Below are positions 1-6,867 of a stretch of DNA of 23,192 nt, in pieces; position 1 is the first letter of the stretch; each line of letters starts with the position of its first letter. The stretch is from positions 1 through 23,192 of the forward strand of contig CAYJDG010000033.1 in assembly GCA_964368875.1 (NCBI GenBank), in the 5' to 3' direction. Source of the stretch: CAYJDG01 sp964368875. Its GTDB lineage: Bacteria; Pseudomonadota; Alphaproteobacteria; Micavibrionales; Micavibrionaceae. The notes below the pieces were generated by a model. It was not told the DNA's origin, made no database searches, and worked only from the letters and a program-made list of their open reading frames with translations. The translations under genes and the position numbers were made by a program.

Positions 1-8
1 GGTTTAAC

Positions 9-308
9 ATGAACGAAACACTGAAAGATTTTTTCGGCTGGTGGATCGCCGTCGTGGAAATTCCCGTCATCTCTGCTCTGTTCTGGATGATCTGGAACGG
101 ACGGCGTGATTATGACCGAAGTCTCCGCGAGATATACGACGATCTATCAGACCACAAGCTGGATGTCGCCCGCAATTATGCCCGCACCGGAGATCTGCGC
201 GAGCTTGAAGTACGGATCACCAGCCATCTTCTGCGCATCGAGGCGAAGCTCGATGTGACCGCCCTCAAAGCCGAAGCCCTGACCAAAGAAAGACATCATC
301 ATGACTGA
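9..308 (+). CDS. Small membrane protein, first visible gene of a phage lysis cassette
   Basis: This is a 99-aa protein with one hydrophobic segment at about residues 11-29 (motif WWIAVVEIPV), followed by a charged, mostly helical tail rich in Arg, Asp, Glu and Leu. No family is recognised. It overlaps the endolysin start by 8 nt and reads in the same direction, so it is probably translated with the lysis genes. A single-TM protein with a helical tail at this position could be an accessory holin, an antiholin or a tail-end structural protein; the sequence does not decide. Only 8 bases precede the ATG, so its ribosome binding site and any upstream phage genes lie outside the window. The coding status is supported by the overlap and by codon use like the following genes. 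Confidence 0.7.
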   Translation: MNETLKDFFGWWIAVVEIPVISALFWMIWNGRRDYDRSLREIYDDLSDHKLDVARNYARTGDLRELEVRITSHLLRIEAKLDVTALKAEALTKERHHHD

Positions 309-789
309 CCGACCTGTGCTGATCCCGCTGCAAGGAGGCGCTGCCGCAGCGACACCTGAAGCCTATAACGAGCTGACCATCGATATTCTGGCGCGCACAC
401 TGTGGGGCGAAGCGCGCAATGAAGGGACTGCCGGTATGCAGGCCGTGGCCTGTGTCGTGCTGAACCGCGTCAATACGGCGCGTGAGTTCGGCGGATACTG
501 GTGGGGCAATACCATCATCGAAGTCTGTCACAAGGCCTATCAATTTTCCTGCTGGAACAAAACCGATCCGAATTACCGGAAACTGATCGCGGTCACGGAT
601 GAAAATATTCACTTTGCAACCGCCAAACGCATCGCGCGGCGGGCCGTACTCGGCTTTATCGATGACCCGACCTATGGCGCGGATCATTATCACACGCGGG
701 CGGTGAAGCCTTACTGGTCGCGCGGCAAGACGCCTACCAACGTCATCGGCCAGCATGTCTTTTTTAAACTGGTCAAGGTGCCGACATGA
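301..789 (+). CDS. SleB/CwlJ-type cell wall hydrolase (phage endolysin)
   Basis: This 162-aa protein has the Hydrolase_2 (SleB/CwlJ) fold signature: LARTLWGEARNEG at about residues 30-42 with the presumed catalytic Glu at 37, then VVLNRVN (52-58), the QFSCW block (81-85) and a C-terminal YGADHYHT (125-132). Family members cleave peptidoglycan glycan strands. In alphaproteobacterial phages and gene transfer agents this family commonly serves as the endolysin. There is no signal peptide, which fits release through a holin. The ATG overlaps the preceding gene by 8 nt and the stop overlaps the holin start in an ATGA. The holin and spanin genes that follow make the lysis role secure. A long antisense reading frame over the same bases is a shadow. 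Confidence 0.92.
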   Translation: MTDRPVLIPLQGGAAAATPEAYNELTIDILARTLWGEARNEGTAGMQAVACVVLNRVNTAREFGGYWWGNTIIEVCHKAYQFSCWNKTDPNYRKLIAVTDENIHFATAKRIARRAVLGFIDDPTYGADHYHTRAVKPYWSRGKTPTNVIGQHVFFKLVKVPT

Positions 790-1031
790 AAGACGAGCAG
801 GGACGTTATGGCCGCCTGATGCGCCCGACCTTCGGGTATGTGGTGGCTTTTAGCTGGGGCGCGCAGATGCTGGCGGTCGCGTATGTGATCCTGTTTAAAA
901 CCGACGAGGCGGCGGGCGTCATTAACGCTATGGAATCGTTGAGCACGACCTGGGCGGTCGGCTTATCGGTGCTGGGGATTTATGTGTACCGCAAACGCGC
1001 AGAAAAAAAATCGCAGGAGGGTGACGAATGA
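786..1031 (+). CDS. Phage/GTA-type holin
   Basis: This is an 81-aa protein with a hydrophobic stretch at about residues 17-38 and a second at about 52-68, ending in YVYRKRAEKK and an acidic tail. The pattern RP-TFGY ... W ... LSVLGIYVYRKR-EK resembles the alphaproteobacterial holins annotated as 3TM or gene-transfer-release holins. It would form the inner-membrane lesion that lets the upstream hydrolase reach the cell wall. It overlaps the endolysin by 4 nt (ATGA) and the next gene by 4 nt, so the cassette is translationally coupled. Family assignment rests on remembered sequence pattern and position. The holin role is well supported by context; the exact family is less certain. Confidence 0.8.
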   Translation: MKDEQGRYGRLMRPTFGYVVAFSWGAQMLAVAYVILFKTDEAAGVINAMESLSTTWAVGLSVLGIYVYRKRAEKKSQEGDE

Positions 1032-1363
1032 TGACGACGTTTTTATCACTATTAAAACACTGGAAGGTTATGGGAGTGACGCTTCTGGCACTGGCTTTCA
1101 TGGCCAGTGCCTATCTCGCGCACCACCGGGGCGAAGCGTTACGCACCATCCGGCATGAATTACAGGCCAAGGAGGCGCAATACCGCCTGACTCTGAAGTT
1201 ATTGGAAGACGCTCGCAAGGCGAACCGCGAACGGATGAATTTCAGAACCCTGCAAAATCAAAAATTCAAGGAGGCCAAACATGAAATTATCTTGCTTGAT
1301 CCTGCCTTGCGTACTGCTTATGAGCGGTTGCGCGAGCGGCAGGCCGTTGCCACTGCCCGCTGA
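1028..1363 (+). CDS. Rz-like inner-membrane spanin
   Basis: This is a 111-aa protein with an N-terminal cytoplasmic stub, one TM helix at about residues 13-32, and a long periplasmic charged helix (about 35-90) rich in Glu, Lys, Arg and Gln with heptad-like spacing. This is the classic i-spanin architecture. In phage lysis the inner spanin pairs with a small outer-membrane lipoprotein to fuse the two membranes. The gene follows the holin with a 4-nt overlap, and the lipoprotein gene starts inside it in another frame, as in lambda Rz/Rz1. Sequence similarity to a named Rz family was not established, so the assignment rests on architecture and gene arrangement. Confidence 0.8.
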   Translation: MMTTFLSLLKHWKVMGVTLLALAFMASAYLAHHRGEALRTIRHELQAKEAQYRLTLKLLEDARKANRERMNFRTLQNQKFKEAKHEIILLDPALRTAYERLRERQAVATAR

Positions 1364-1511
1364 TCTGTATGTCTGCCCAGCGCCGCAGCCTTATCCGGCA
1401 CAGGTGGATGTTACTACATTGATTGAGGCATTGAACGATACCTATCTGGTCTGGGAGGAGTGCCGCGATAATCTCGCGCGGCTTGAGAAGCTTAATCCCG
1501 CTCAGCCGTGA
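1281..1511 (+). CDS. Rz1-like outer-membrane spanin lipoprotein, nested in the Rz gene
   Basis: This 76-aa protein begins with a lipoprotein signal peptide. Its lipobox is LMSGC, so Cys17 would be lipidated after signal peptidase II cleavage. The mature part is short and Pro-rich near its start (RPLPLPADLYVCPAPQ), as in o-spanins. It starts inside the Rz frame, shifted relative to it, and overlaps it by 83 nt. A strong AAGGAGG Shine-Dalgarno lies at about 1268-1274, with 6 bases before the ATG, although this is coding sequence for Rz. That argues the nested start is used. The last 20 nt overlap, in opposite orientation, the end of the EamA transporter gene, which marks the junction between phage and host genes. 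Confidence 0.85.
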   Translation: MKLSCLILPCVLLMSGCASGRPLPLPADLYVCPAPQPYPAQVDVTTLIEALNDTYLVWEECRDNLARLEKLNPAQP

Positions 1512-2394
1512 TCCCGGTATTGACGATGGCGCGGGGTCGCTTGCGTTCAATCCAGATCATCAATAGCCCTCCGCCGATAATCAGCGAGGCACCAAGAATA
1601 GTGCTGAGGGTTGGGGTCTGATTGAAAAAGATGAAGCCATAGAGAATACCCCAGAGCATTTGAGTATAATACACGGGCGCAACGAGCGAGGTCTGTGGCG
1701 CTTTGGCGTAGGCGAGCGGAATGCAGATATGGCCGACGATGATGCACAGGCCAAAAAGCAGGAACATCACGGCGTGCTGGACGCTTTCCAGATGCCATTC
1801 GGCAAACGGGGCACACAAAAGAGTGATAGTTAAAAACGGAAAGAAGCAATAAACGGGCAGATAATCGTCTTTCCCTATCTTGCGGATCATCAATACGCTG
1901 ACCGAGGTACAGGCGACGCAGCCGAACGCGAGAAGGGCGCCCCTGCCGAGCTGATCAAACTGTGTGCCAACGATAATCAAGATACCGATGAAACCCATGA
2001 TCACCGTCAGCAGGCGGTGCGGATAGAATTTTTCATGGCCGAGCAGGGCCGCGAGCAAGATCACCGAGATTGGGGCCAGAAAAATGATCGAGTAAAAATC
2101 GGGTAGAGGCATCAGTTTGATCGCCCCGACGGCGCAATTGGAACTGACCGCTACGATCAGGGCGCGGCCCAGATGAATTTTCCATGTCGGCGGTTGAAAC
2201 CCGGACCAGCCTTTGGCCTTATAAATCCAGATCGAACTTACAATCAGGCCGATCAGACCACCAAAAGTCAGGCAGGTTTGCACCGAATAGGTCGCGGTGA
2301 GGAATTTTGTCAGAACATCGCCGTGGCTGAAACTCGCATAGGCAATAAAAGCAATGACGATGGCCTGAATAGACTGGGAACGGGCGCGGAGCAT
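1492..2394 (-). CDS. EamA/DMT-family inner-membrane transporter
   Basis: This 300-aa protein has about ten hydrophobic helices arranged as two halves. It has the usual drug/metabolite transporter features: a small-residue-rich first helix, MPLPDFYSIIFLAPI near the middle of the first half, and a second half with YAKAPQTSLVAPVYYTQMLWG. Such proteins export or import small solutes; no substrate can be predicted. It ends in a basic cytoplasmic tail. The start is an ATG preceded by a GAAGCTGAA purine stretch. The gene is divergent from nhaA with 41 bp between starts, and convergent with the phage Rz1-like gene, overlapping it by 20 nt. Confidence 0.9.
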   Translation of the reverse strand: MLRARSQSIQAIVIAFIAYASFSHGDVLTKFLTATYSVQTCLTFGGLIGLIVSSIWIYKAKGWSGFQPPTWKIHLGRALIVAVSSNCAVGAIKLMPLPDFYSIIFLAPISVILLAALLGHEKFYPHRLLTVIMGFIGILIIVGTQFDQLGRGALLAFGCVACTSVSVLMIRKIGKDDYLPVYCFFPFLTITLLCAPFAEWHLESVQHAVMFLLFGLCIIVGHICIPLAYAKAPQTSLVAPVYYTQMLWGILYGFIFFNQTPTLSTILGASLIIGGGLLMIWIERKRPRAIVNTGITAERD

Positions 2395-2419
2395 TTCAGC
2401 TTCAGCTTCTAGTCAGAAT

Positions 2420-2431
2420 CCTTTATAAAGG
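2420..2431. promoter_or_regulatory. 12-bp perfect palindrome in the EamA/nhaA intergenic region
   Basis: CCTTTATAAAGG is its own reverse complement and sits in the 41-bp gap between the divergent EamA and nhaA starts, 4 bases before the nhaA ATG. The AAAGG half on the + strand probably also serves as the nhaA Shine-Dalgarno. It could be a regulator site, but a 12-bp palindrome alone is weak evidence. Confidence 0.35.
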
Positions 2432-2435
2432 CAAC

Positions 2436-3587
2436 ATGCCTCTCCGACAAAAATTCTCTGGCCTCATAGATATGACCCGTCACTTCTTCCAGATGGAGGC
2501 AACCGGAGGACTTATCCTCATGGCCGCCGCTGCTGTGGCCCTCATTATAGCCAATTCGCCCCTTGGCCCGAACTATCAGCATTTTTTTGGAGCCTACACG
2601 GTAAAACTCATCATCAATGATGGGTTGATGGCGATTTTTTTCTTTCTGGTCGGATTAGAAATCAAGCGTGAAATCCTCATCGGGGAATTATCATCACGCG
2701 ACCGGGCCTTGCTGCCTGTGGTTGCCGCTATCGGCGGGATGGCGGTGCCGGCCTTGATTTACTGGTTTGTCAACCGCGACATCCCCACCACCCAGTCAGG
2801 CTGGGCTATTCCTTCGGCAACCGATATTGCGTTTTCACTCGGAGTTTTGGCTCTGCTTGGATCACGCGCACCACTTAGTCTCAAAATTCTCCTCACGGCG
2901 ATTGCGATTATCGATGATCTGGGTGCGGTGATCATCATTGCGCTGTTTTATACGAGCCATATTTCCCTCTTATATCTCGCCGCAGCTGCCGTTCTTGTCG
3001 TGGTACTTTTCCTTCTTAATAAATTCAAATGCAGCAGCGTTATGCCGTTTTTGGTGATCGGCTGTGTTTTATGGATTGCGATGTATAAAAGCGGGATTCA
3101 TCCAACCATTGCCGGTGTTCTGACGGCCTTTTCTATTCCGTTGTCATGTCCTAAAAATCCTGAGCGCAAACCACTCGAGTGGCTCGAGCATCTTTTGCAT
3201 CCCTATGTCGCGTTTCTTATCCTGCCTATATTCGCTTTCGCCAATGCGGGTGTGCCGCTGATGGATATGAGTGTTGCGAATTTCGGAGAGCCCGTTGTGC
3301 TGGGGATTGCGCTCGGATTGTTTGCCGGGAAGCTGATTGGAATTTTTGGCACGGTGTGGCTGGCGGTGAAGACGCGTCTCTGCCCAATGCCGCAGGGAGT
3401 TGGCTGGGGGCAGCTGTGGGGGCTGGCGCATCTGTGTGGGATCGGTTTTACGATGTCGCTCTTTATCGGTGAGTTGGCTTTTAGCGGCCCGCACCTGCAA
3501 GCTGATATTCGCCTGGGTGTGCTGAGTGGCTCAGTTGCCTCCGCGCTGGCGGCCTATATCGTACTGCGCAGACAGTCATTAACATAA
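2436..3587 (+). CDS. nhaA: Na+/H+ antiporter NhaA
   Basis: This 383-aa protein is close to the usual NhaA length. Family hallmarks visible are MEATGGLILM (20-29), NDGLMAIFFFLVGLEIKRE (61-79), the transport-site Asp130 in ATDIAFSLGVLALLG, the adjacent Asp160-Asp161 in AIIDDLGAVII, and GIGFTMSLFIGELAF near the C terminus. NhaA exchanges two protons for one sodium ion across the inner membrane and supports sodium and alkaline pH tolerance. The annotated ATG has AAAGG four bases upstream. An internal Met at residue 13 would also leave the first helix intact, but it lacks a visible ribosome binding site. The gene is single and divergent from the EamA transporter. No clear terminator was seen in the 104 bases before idh. 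Confidence 0.97.
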   Translation: MPLRQKFSGLIDMTRHFFQMEATGGLILMAAAAVALIIANSPLGPNYQHFFGAYTVKLIINDGLMAIFFFLVGLEIKREILIGELSSRDRALLPVVAAIGGMAVPALIYWFVNRDIPTTQSGWAIPSATDIAFSLGVLALLGSRAPLSLKILLTAIAIIDDLGAVIIIALFYTSHISLLYLAAAAVLVVVLFLLNKFKCSSVMPFLVIGCVLWIAMYKSGIHPTIAGVLTAFSIPLSCPKNPERKPLEWLEHLLHPYVAFLILPIFAFANAGVPLMDMSVANFGEPVVLGIALGLFAGKLIGIFGTVWLAVKTRLCPMPQGVGWGQLWGLAHLCGIGFTMSLFIGELAFSGPHLQADIRLGVLSGSVASALAAYIVLRRQSLT

Positions 3588-3691
3588 CAATTAAAAAATG
3601 GTTTTAGAGAGTTGTTAAGCCTTTCTGAGCTATGAATAAGGGTCTTTTGCTGCGTCAGCACACTCACCCTCTCTTTAATAAGGACACTGCC

Positions 3692-4939
3692 ATGACCACG
3701 CCTTACAAAATCAACGGATCGATTGTCGATATGACAGGGGACGGAGTCTGGCCACATATGTCGACGGAAATCCGCGATCAACTGATTGCACCGTTTTTCG
3801 CGGTTGACTGGAAAGTGCATGACATTTCATTGCAGGCCCGCGATAAAACCGACGACGGCGCGCTCAATGCCGCGATCGCTGATCTTAAAATTCATAAAGC
3901 GGCCATCAAGGGTCCAACGATTACACCGAATAAAGAAGAGACCAAAGCCTTTGGGCTGTCCAAGCAATGGGATTCGCCAAACGGCATTATTCGCCGTGCC
4001 ATTAACGGGGCTGCGATCCTGCGCAACACGATTGAAATCGAGGGCTTGGATAAATTTGCGCCGCTCATGAATGACGTAACCATCGTCCGTCAAGCGGTCG
4101 GCGGTATTTATGGCGCGCCGAACGTATCGATCCCCGGTCGCGGTAAACTCAAAGTAGTCTTTGAAGGTGACGATGGTTCAACTTCGACCCTGATTGAAAA
4201 TCGTAAGGTCGACAGCGGCGTCGTGCTGCTGACCACCGAAACCGATAGCTCGATCCGCGATTATGCCCATGCGCTGTTCCAGCAGGCATTATCGATGCAT
4301 AAATCGGTTATCTTCGCGGCTAAGAACACGATTCAACCTATCTATGACGGACGCTTTATCGATATTTTCAACGAAATCTTCAATACCGACTATGCGGCCA
4401 AATTCAAGGCCGCCGGGATCACCTTCAATGACAAGGTACAATTGATCGACGCCGTCGTTTCGAAAATCCCGCAAGGGAAACTGAACGGCACGATCATCGC
4501 GTTGAAAAACTATGACGGCGACGTCGTCTCCGATCAGGTTGCCGGAGAACATAAGTCACTCGGACTGATGGATTCGACTCTGGTGTCGGCCGATGGAACC
4601 TTGCTCGCCGATCCGCCGCATGGCACCGCGCCCGATCTTGAGCCTGCCTGGCACGAAAAGAAAATCCTCCTTGCCAACCCGGCCGCCCATATTTTTGCCT
4701 ACGCCGAAGCCATTCGCCACAAGGCGGAACTCAACGGTCAGGACGAGGGCGTCGAGCTTGCCAAGAAATTGAAACTCGCGGTCGTCGCAACGATTGAAGC
4801 TGGCCTGAAAACCAGCAACCTCACCGGCGATCTGGCGATCGATAAGTCCAAATCGATCACAGGCCAACAATTTATCGCCAATGTGCGTGATACCTATGCA
4901 AAAATGATAGGTAACGTGCCCTTAAAGGCCGTCGGCTGA
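3692..4939 (+). CDS. Isocitrate dehydrogenase, eukaryote-like type II fold, predicted NAD-dependent
   Basis: This 415-aa TCA-cycle enzyme converts isocitrate to 2-oxoglutarate and CO2. It belongs to the homodimeric IDH1/IDH2-like family: SPNGIIRRAING, AKNTIQPIYDGRFIDIF, LKNYDGDVVSD and SLGLMDSTLV all align. Substrate and metal residues appear conserved (Ser and Asn of SPNG, Arg133, the Lys of AKNTI, LID, and both Asp of DGDVVSD). The coenzyme loop is unusual. Where IDH1/2 read HGTVTRHYR, with Arg-His gripping the NADP phosphate, this protein reads HGTAPDLEP (His310-Pro318), putting Asp315-Leu316 there. Asp at this place marks NAD specificity in other IDHs. The start at 3692 was chosen over an in-frame ATG 60 nt upstream because AAGGA lies 7 nt before it and the family begins there. 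Confidence 0.92.
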   Translation: MTTPYKINGSIVDMTGDGVWPHMSTEIRDQLIAPFFAVDWKVHDISLQARDKTDDGALNAAIADLKIHKAAIKGPTITPNKEETKAFGLSKQWDSPNGIIRRAINGAAILRNTIEIEGLDKFAPLMNDVTIVRQAVGGIYGAPNVSIPGRGKLKVVFEGDDGSTSTLIENRKVDSGVVLLTTETDSSIRDYAHALFQQALSMHKSVIFAAKNTIQPIYDGRFIDIFNEIFNTDYAAKFKAAGITFNDKVQLIDAVVSKIPQGKLNGTIIALKNYDGDVVSDQVAGEHKSLGLMDSTLVSADGTLLADPPHGTAPDLEPAWHEKKILLANPAAHIFAYAEAIRHKAELNGQDEGVELAKKLKLAVVATIEAGLKTSNLTGDLAIDKSKSITGQQFIANVRDTYAKMIGNVPLKAVG

Positions 4940-4970
4940 TTAAAAGTTTAAACTGCTTGTTGAGTTAAAT

Positions 4971-4996
4971 GGGGAGGCTTTGGCCTCCTCATTTTA
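4971..4996 (+). terminator. Intrinsic terminator after idh
   Basis: An 8-bp stem (4971-4978 with 4983-4990, one G-T wobble) closes a TTTG loop and is followed by ATTTTATT. It lies between the convergent idh and yhhQ genes and may work in both directions. Confidence 0.8.
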
Positions 4997-5665
4997 TTCT
5001 GCTTTGAAATGAAACGGATTGAAGTCCGTATCCCGGTCATAGACATCCAGATTTTCAGCACGCTTGAGCCAGCGCACGATCACCAGAGTGAGGGGTAGGG
5101 CGATCAGTTCCCAGAGAACCTTGAGCAGCCACATCGAGCCGATCATCGCCGGGAGCGTCGACCATGGCATGACGAATGTGAATGCGAGCAGAGTGAATAC
5201 AGTGGTATCGACCATTTGTCCGAAGAGAGTGGACACGGCAAAACGCTTGGCCATCTGGGTGCCCGCCGAGGCGACCTTCATTTTCGCGACGATATAGGAA
5301 TTGACGAACTCGCCGGTAAAATAGGCAATCAAGGAGGCGGCACTGATGCGCGGCACCTGTGCGAAGATCGTTTCAAACGCGGCCTGATTGGGCCAGTCGG
5401 CGGCAGGCGGCAGGAAAATCGCGATTGTGTAGACAATCACCATCAGCAACAGCGCGGCGAAACCCGTCCAGATGACGCGGCGCGACGCGGCATAGCCATA
5501 GACCTCGGTGAGAACATCGCCAAAAACATAGGCGAGCGGAAAGACAATCGTGCCTGCGGTCAGCGTCAGGCCGAACGCGGTGAACACCTTGGCCTCAATC
5601 GTATTTGAGATCAGTAGACAGGCAACGAACAGGCCCGTGATGATGGGGAGGTATTTTGAAGACAC
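4994..5665 (-). CDS. yhhQ: YhhQ/QueT-type queuosine precursor transporter (DUF165)
   Basis: This 223-aa protein has about six hydrophobic helices and the DUF165 pattern: ACLLISNTIEAKVF, GTIVFPLAYVFGDVLTEVYGY, FGQMVDTTVFTLLAF and KVLWELIALP. The E. coli member imports queuine precursors (preQ0/preQ1) for tRNA queuosine modification. The start is a GTG, two bases after the stop of the Imm53-like gene, which indicates coupled translation in the operon folD - Imm53-like - yhhQ. The C terminus is short and charged (DRDTDFNPFHFKAE). The bases before the GTG belong to the upstream gene, so no separate promoter is needed. Family recognition is confident; the substrate is inferred from the family. Confidence 0.93.
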   Translation of the reverse strand: MSSKYLPIITGLFVACLLISNTIEAKVFTAFGLTLTAGTIVFPLAYVFGDVLTEVYGYAASRRVIWTGFAALLLMVIVYTIAIFLPPAADWPNQAAFETIFAQVPRISAASLIAYFTGEFVNSYIVAKMKVASAGTQMAKRFAVSTLFGQMVDTTVFTLLAFTFVMPWSTLPAMIGSMWLLKVLWELIALPLTLVIVRWLKRAENLDVYDRDTDFNPFHFKAE

Positions 5666-5667
5666 CC

Positions 5668-5961
5668 CTAGCGCCCGATGGCCTGAAAGAAGCCGTTTAA
5701 AATAGCTGGCAGTTTATTCGGGTCGCCGCTGCCCATGAATTTTTTATTGGCCACTTCGTAAAAGAAAAAATCATCTTCATCGAGATAGTTTTTGAAGGTC
5801 GGAACAACCAGCTTTTCCCACTCAGTGCCTTCGAGATCGATGGTGACCAGCCAGCCCGGATTGTCGATGGTTTCTATGTTGATACCGAACTGTTGTTCCC
5901 ACTCGCCATCGCAGCGCTCTTTGTACCAGTCCTGCAATTTGGCAAAGGGATTTGTGCTCAT
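5668..5961 (-). CDS. Imm53-like immunity-family protein
   Basis: This is a 97-aa soluble, acidic, aromatic-rich protein. The segment WYKERCDGEWEQQFGINIET, directly followed by IDNPGW, matches the remembered signature of the immunity protein 53 family (WY..CDGDWEH..GI.I.TLDNPGW), and the C-terminal half keeps FMGSGDPNKLPAIL. Imm53 proteins were defined as predicted immunity proteins of polymorphic toxin systems. Many also occur away from any toxin, so antitoxin function is not assured. It starts in a 4-nt overlap with the end of folD and stops two bases before yhhQ, so it is co-expressed with two metabolic genes. No toxin gene is visible within the window. The protein is real; the family call is from pattern memory. 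Confidence 0.8.
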   Translation of the reverse strand: MSTNPFAKLQDWYKERCDGEWEQQFGINIETIDNPGWLVTIDLEGTEWEKLVVPTFKNYLDEDDFFFYEVANKKFMGSGDPNKLPAILNGFFQAIGR

Positions 5962-6803
5962 TTTTTCTTTTTGGCGCTCTTGAGCGTGTTGCCCATCAGA
6001 CAGGAAATCGTCATCGGGCCGACGCCGCCGGGAACCGGAGTGATGGCGCTTGCAACTTGGGATGCTTCGGCGAAATCGACATCGCCGCAGAGTTTGCCGT
6101 CATCCATGCGGTTGATGCCGACATCGATGACAACTGCGCCGGGCTTAAGCCAGTTGCCTTTGACCATTTTCGCGCGGCCCACGGCGGCCACGACGATATC
6201 GGCCTGACGGCACATGGCTGGCAGGTCTTTGGTTTTGGAATGGGCCTGAATGAGGGTGCAGTTCTCAGAAAGCAGCAACTGGCCCATCGGCTTTCCGAAG
6301 AGGAGCGAGCGGCCTATGACGATGGCGGTTTTACCCGTGAGGTCACCGAGCGTTTCCTTGAGCAGGATGAGTGAGCCTTGCGGGGTACATGGCACCATGC
6401 CGTCGATCCCGGCGACAAGGCGCCCGGCATTGATCGCGGTCAGACCGTCGACATCTTTATCGGGATGAATCATCTGGACGAGCGGATCGCTATTAAGCCC
6501 GGCGGGCAGAGGCAGTTGCAGAAGGATACCGTCAACGTCTTCGTCGCGGTTCAGCTCTTCGATCAGGAGAGCGATGTCCTCCTGTTTGGTGTCAGCGGGC
6601 AGACGATGCTCGAGGCTTTCGATGCCACAGGCGAGGCAGGCTTTGATCTTATTGCCCACATACACCTTCGAGGCCGGATCGTCGCCGACGAGAATCACGG
6701 CGAGGCCGGGTTTACGGGGAAGGGCCGCGACCCCGGCTTTTATGGTCTCGGTCAGGCGGGCGGCGGCGGCTTTGCCGTCAATGATTGTGGCGGTTGTGCT
6801 CAT
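5958..6803 (-). CDS. folD: FolD, methylene-THF dehydrogenase / methenyl-THF cyclohydrolase
   Basis: This is a 281-aa bifunctional cytosolic enzyme interconverting methylene-, methenyl- and formyl-tetrahydrofolate with NADP. Signatures visible are SKVYVGNKIKAC (catalytic Lys in YVxxK), DGILLQLPLP, DKDVDGLT, the nucleotide motif IGRSLLFGKPMGQLL, and PGGVGPMT near the C terminus. The LLFGKP variant replaces the more usual NIVGKP. The protein ends in a poly-lysine tail. It is the first gene of a three-gene minus-strand operon, overlapping the Imm53-like gene by 4 nt. A promoter 6 nt from the ATG predicts a leaderless transcript. Confidence 0.96.
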   Translation of the reverse strand: MSTTATIIDGKAAAARLTETIKAGVAALPRKPGLAVILVGDDPASKVYVGNKIKACLACGIESLEHRLPADTKQEDIALLIEELNRDEDVDGILLQLPLPAGLNSDPLVQMIHPDKDVDGLTAINAGRLVAGIDGMVPCTPQGSLILLKETLGDLTGKTAIVIGRSLLFGKPMGQLLLSENCTLIQAHSKTKDLPAMCRQADIVVAAVGRAKMVKGNWLKPGAVVIDVGINRMDDGKLCGDVDFAEASQVASAITPVPGGVGPMTISCLMGNTLKSAKKKK

Positions 6804-6809
6804 TATGTC

Positions 6810-6838
6810 GCTATACAGCAGCGAAATCCCGTTAACAA
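6810..6838 (-). promoter_or_regulatory. Promoter for folD operon (predicted leaderless)
   Basis: On the minus strand TTGTTA (6838-6833) is followed by 17 bases and TATAGC (6815-6810). Only six bases separate the -10 from the folD ATG, so transcription should start at or next to the start codon. No ribosome binding site is present, which agrees. Its -35 overlaps the -35 of the divergent promoter. Confidence 0.55.
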
Positions 6839-6860
6839 GCTGATTTCTTTATGCTATCAG
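6832..6860 (+). promoter_or_regulatory. Promoter for the two-TM protein gene (predicted leaderless)
   Basis: TTAACA (6832-6837), a 17-base spacer and TATCAG (6855-6860) lie seven bases before the ATG at 6868. There is no Shine-Dalgarno. The -35 shares bases with that of the folD promoter, so the two should compete for polymerase. Confidence 0.5.
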
Positions 6861-6867
6861 CCTGTGC

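Noticed and set aside
265..756. 163-codon minus-strand open frame over the endolysin gene
   Set aside because: It is antisense to a clear SleB-type hydrolase and its translation has no recognisable domain; a shadow frame.
3632..3691. Upstream in-frame ATG as the idh start
   Set aside because: It adds 20 residues absent from the family and lacks a ribosome binding site, whereas 3692 has AAGGA at good spacing.
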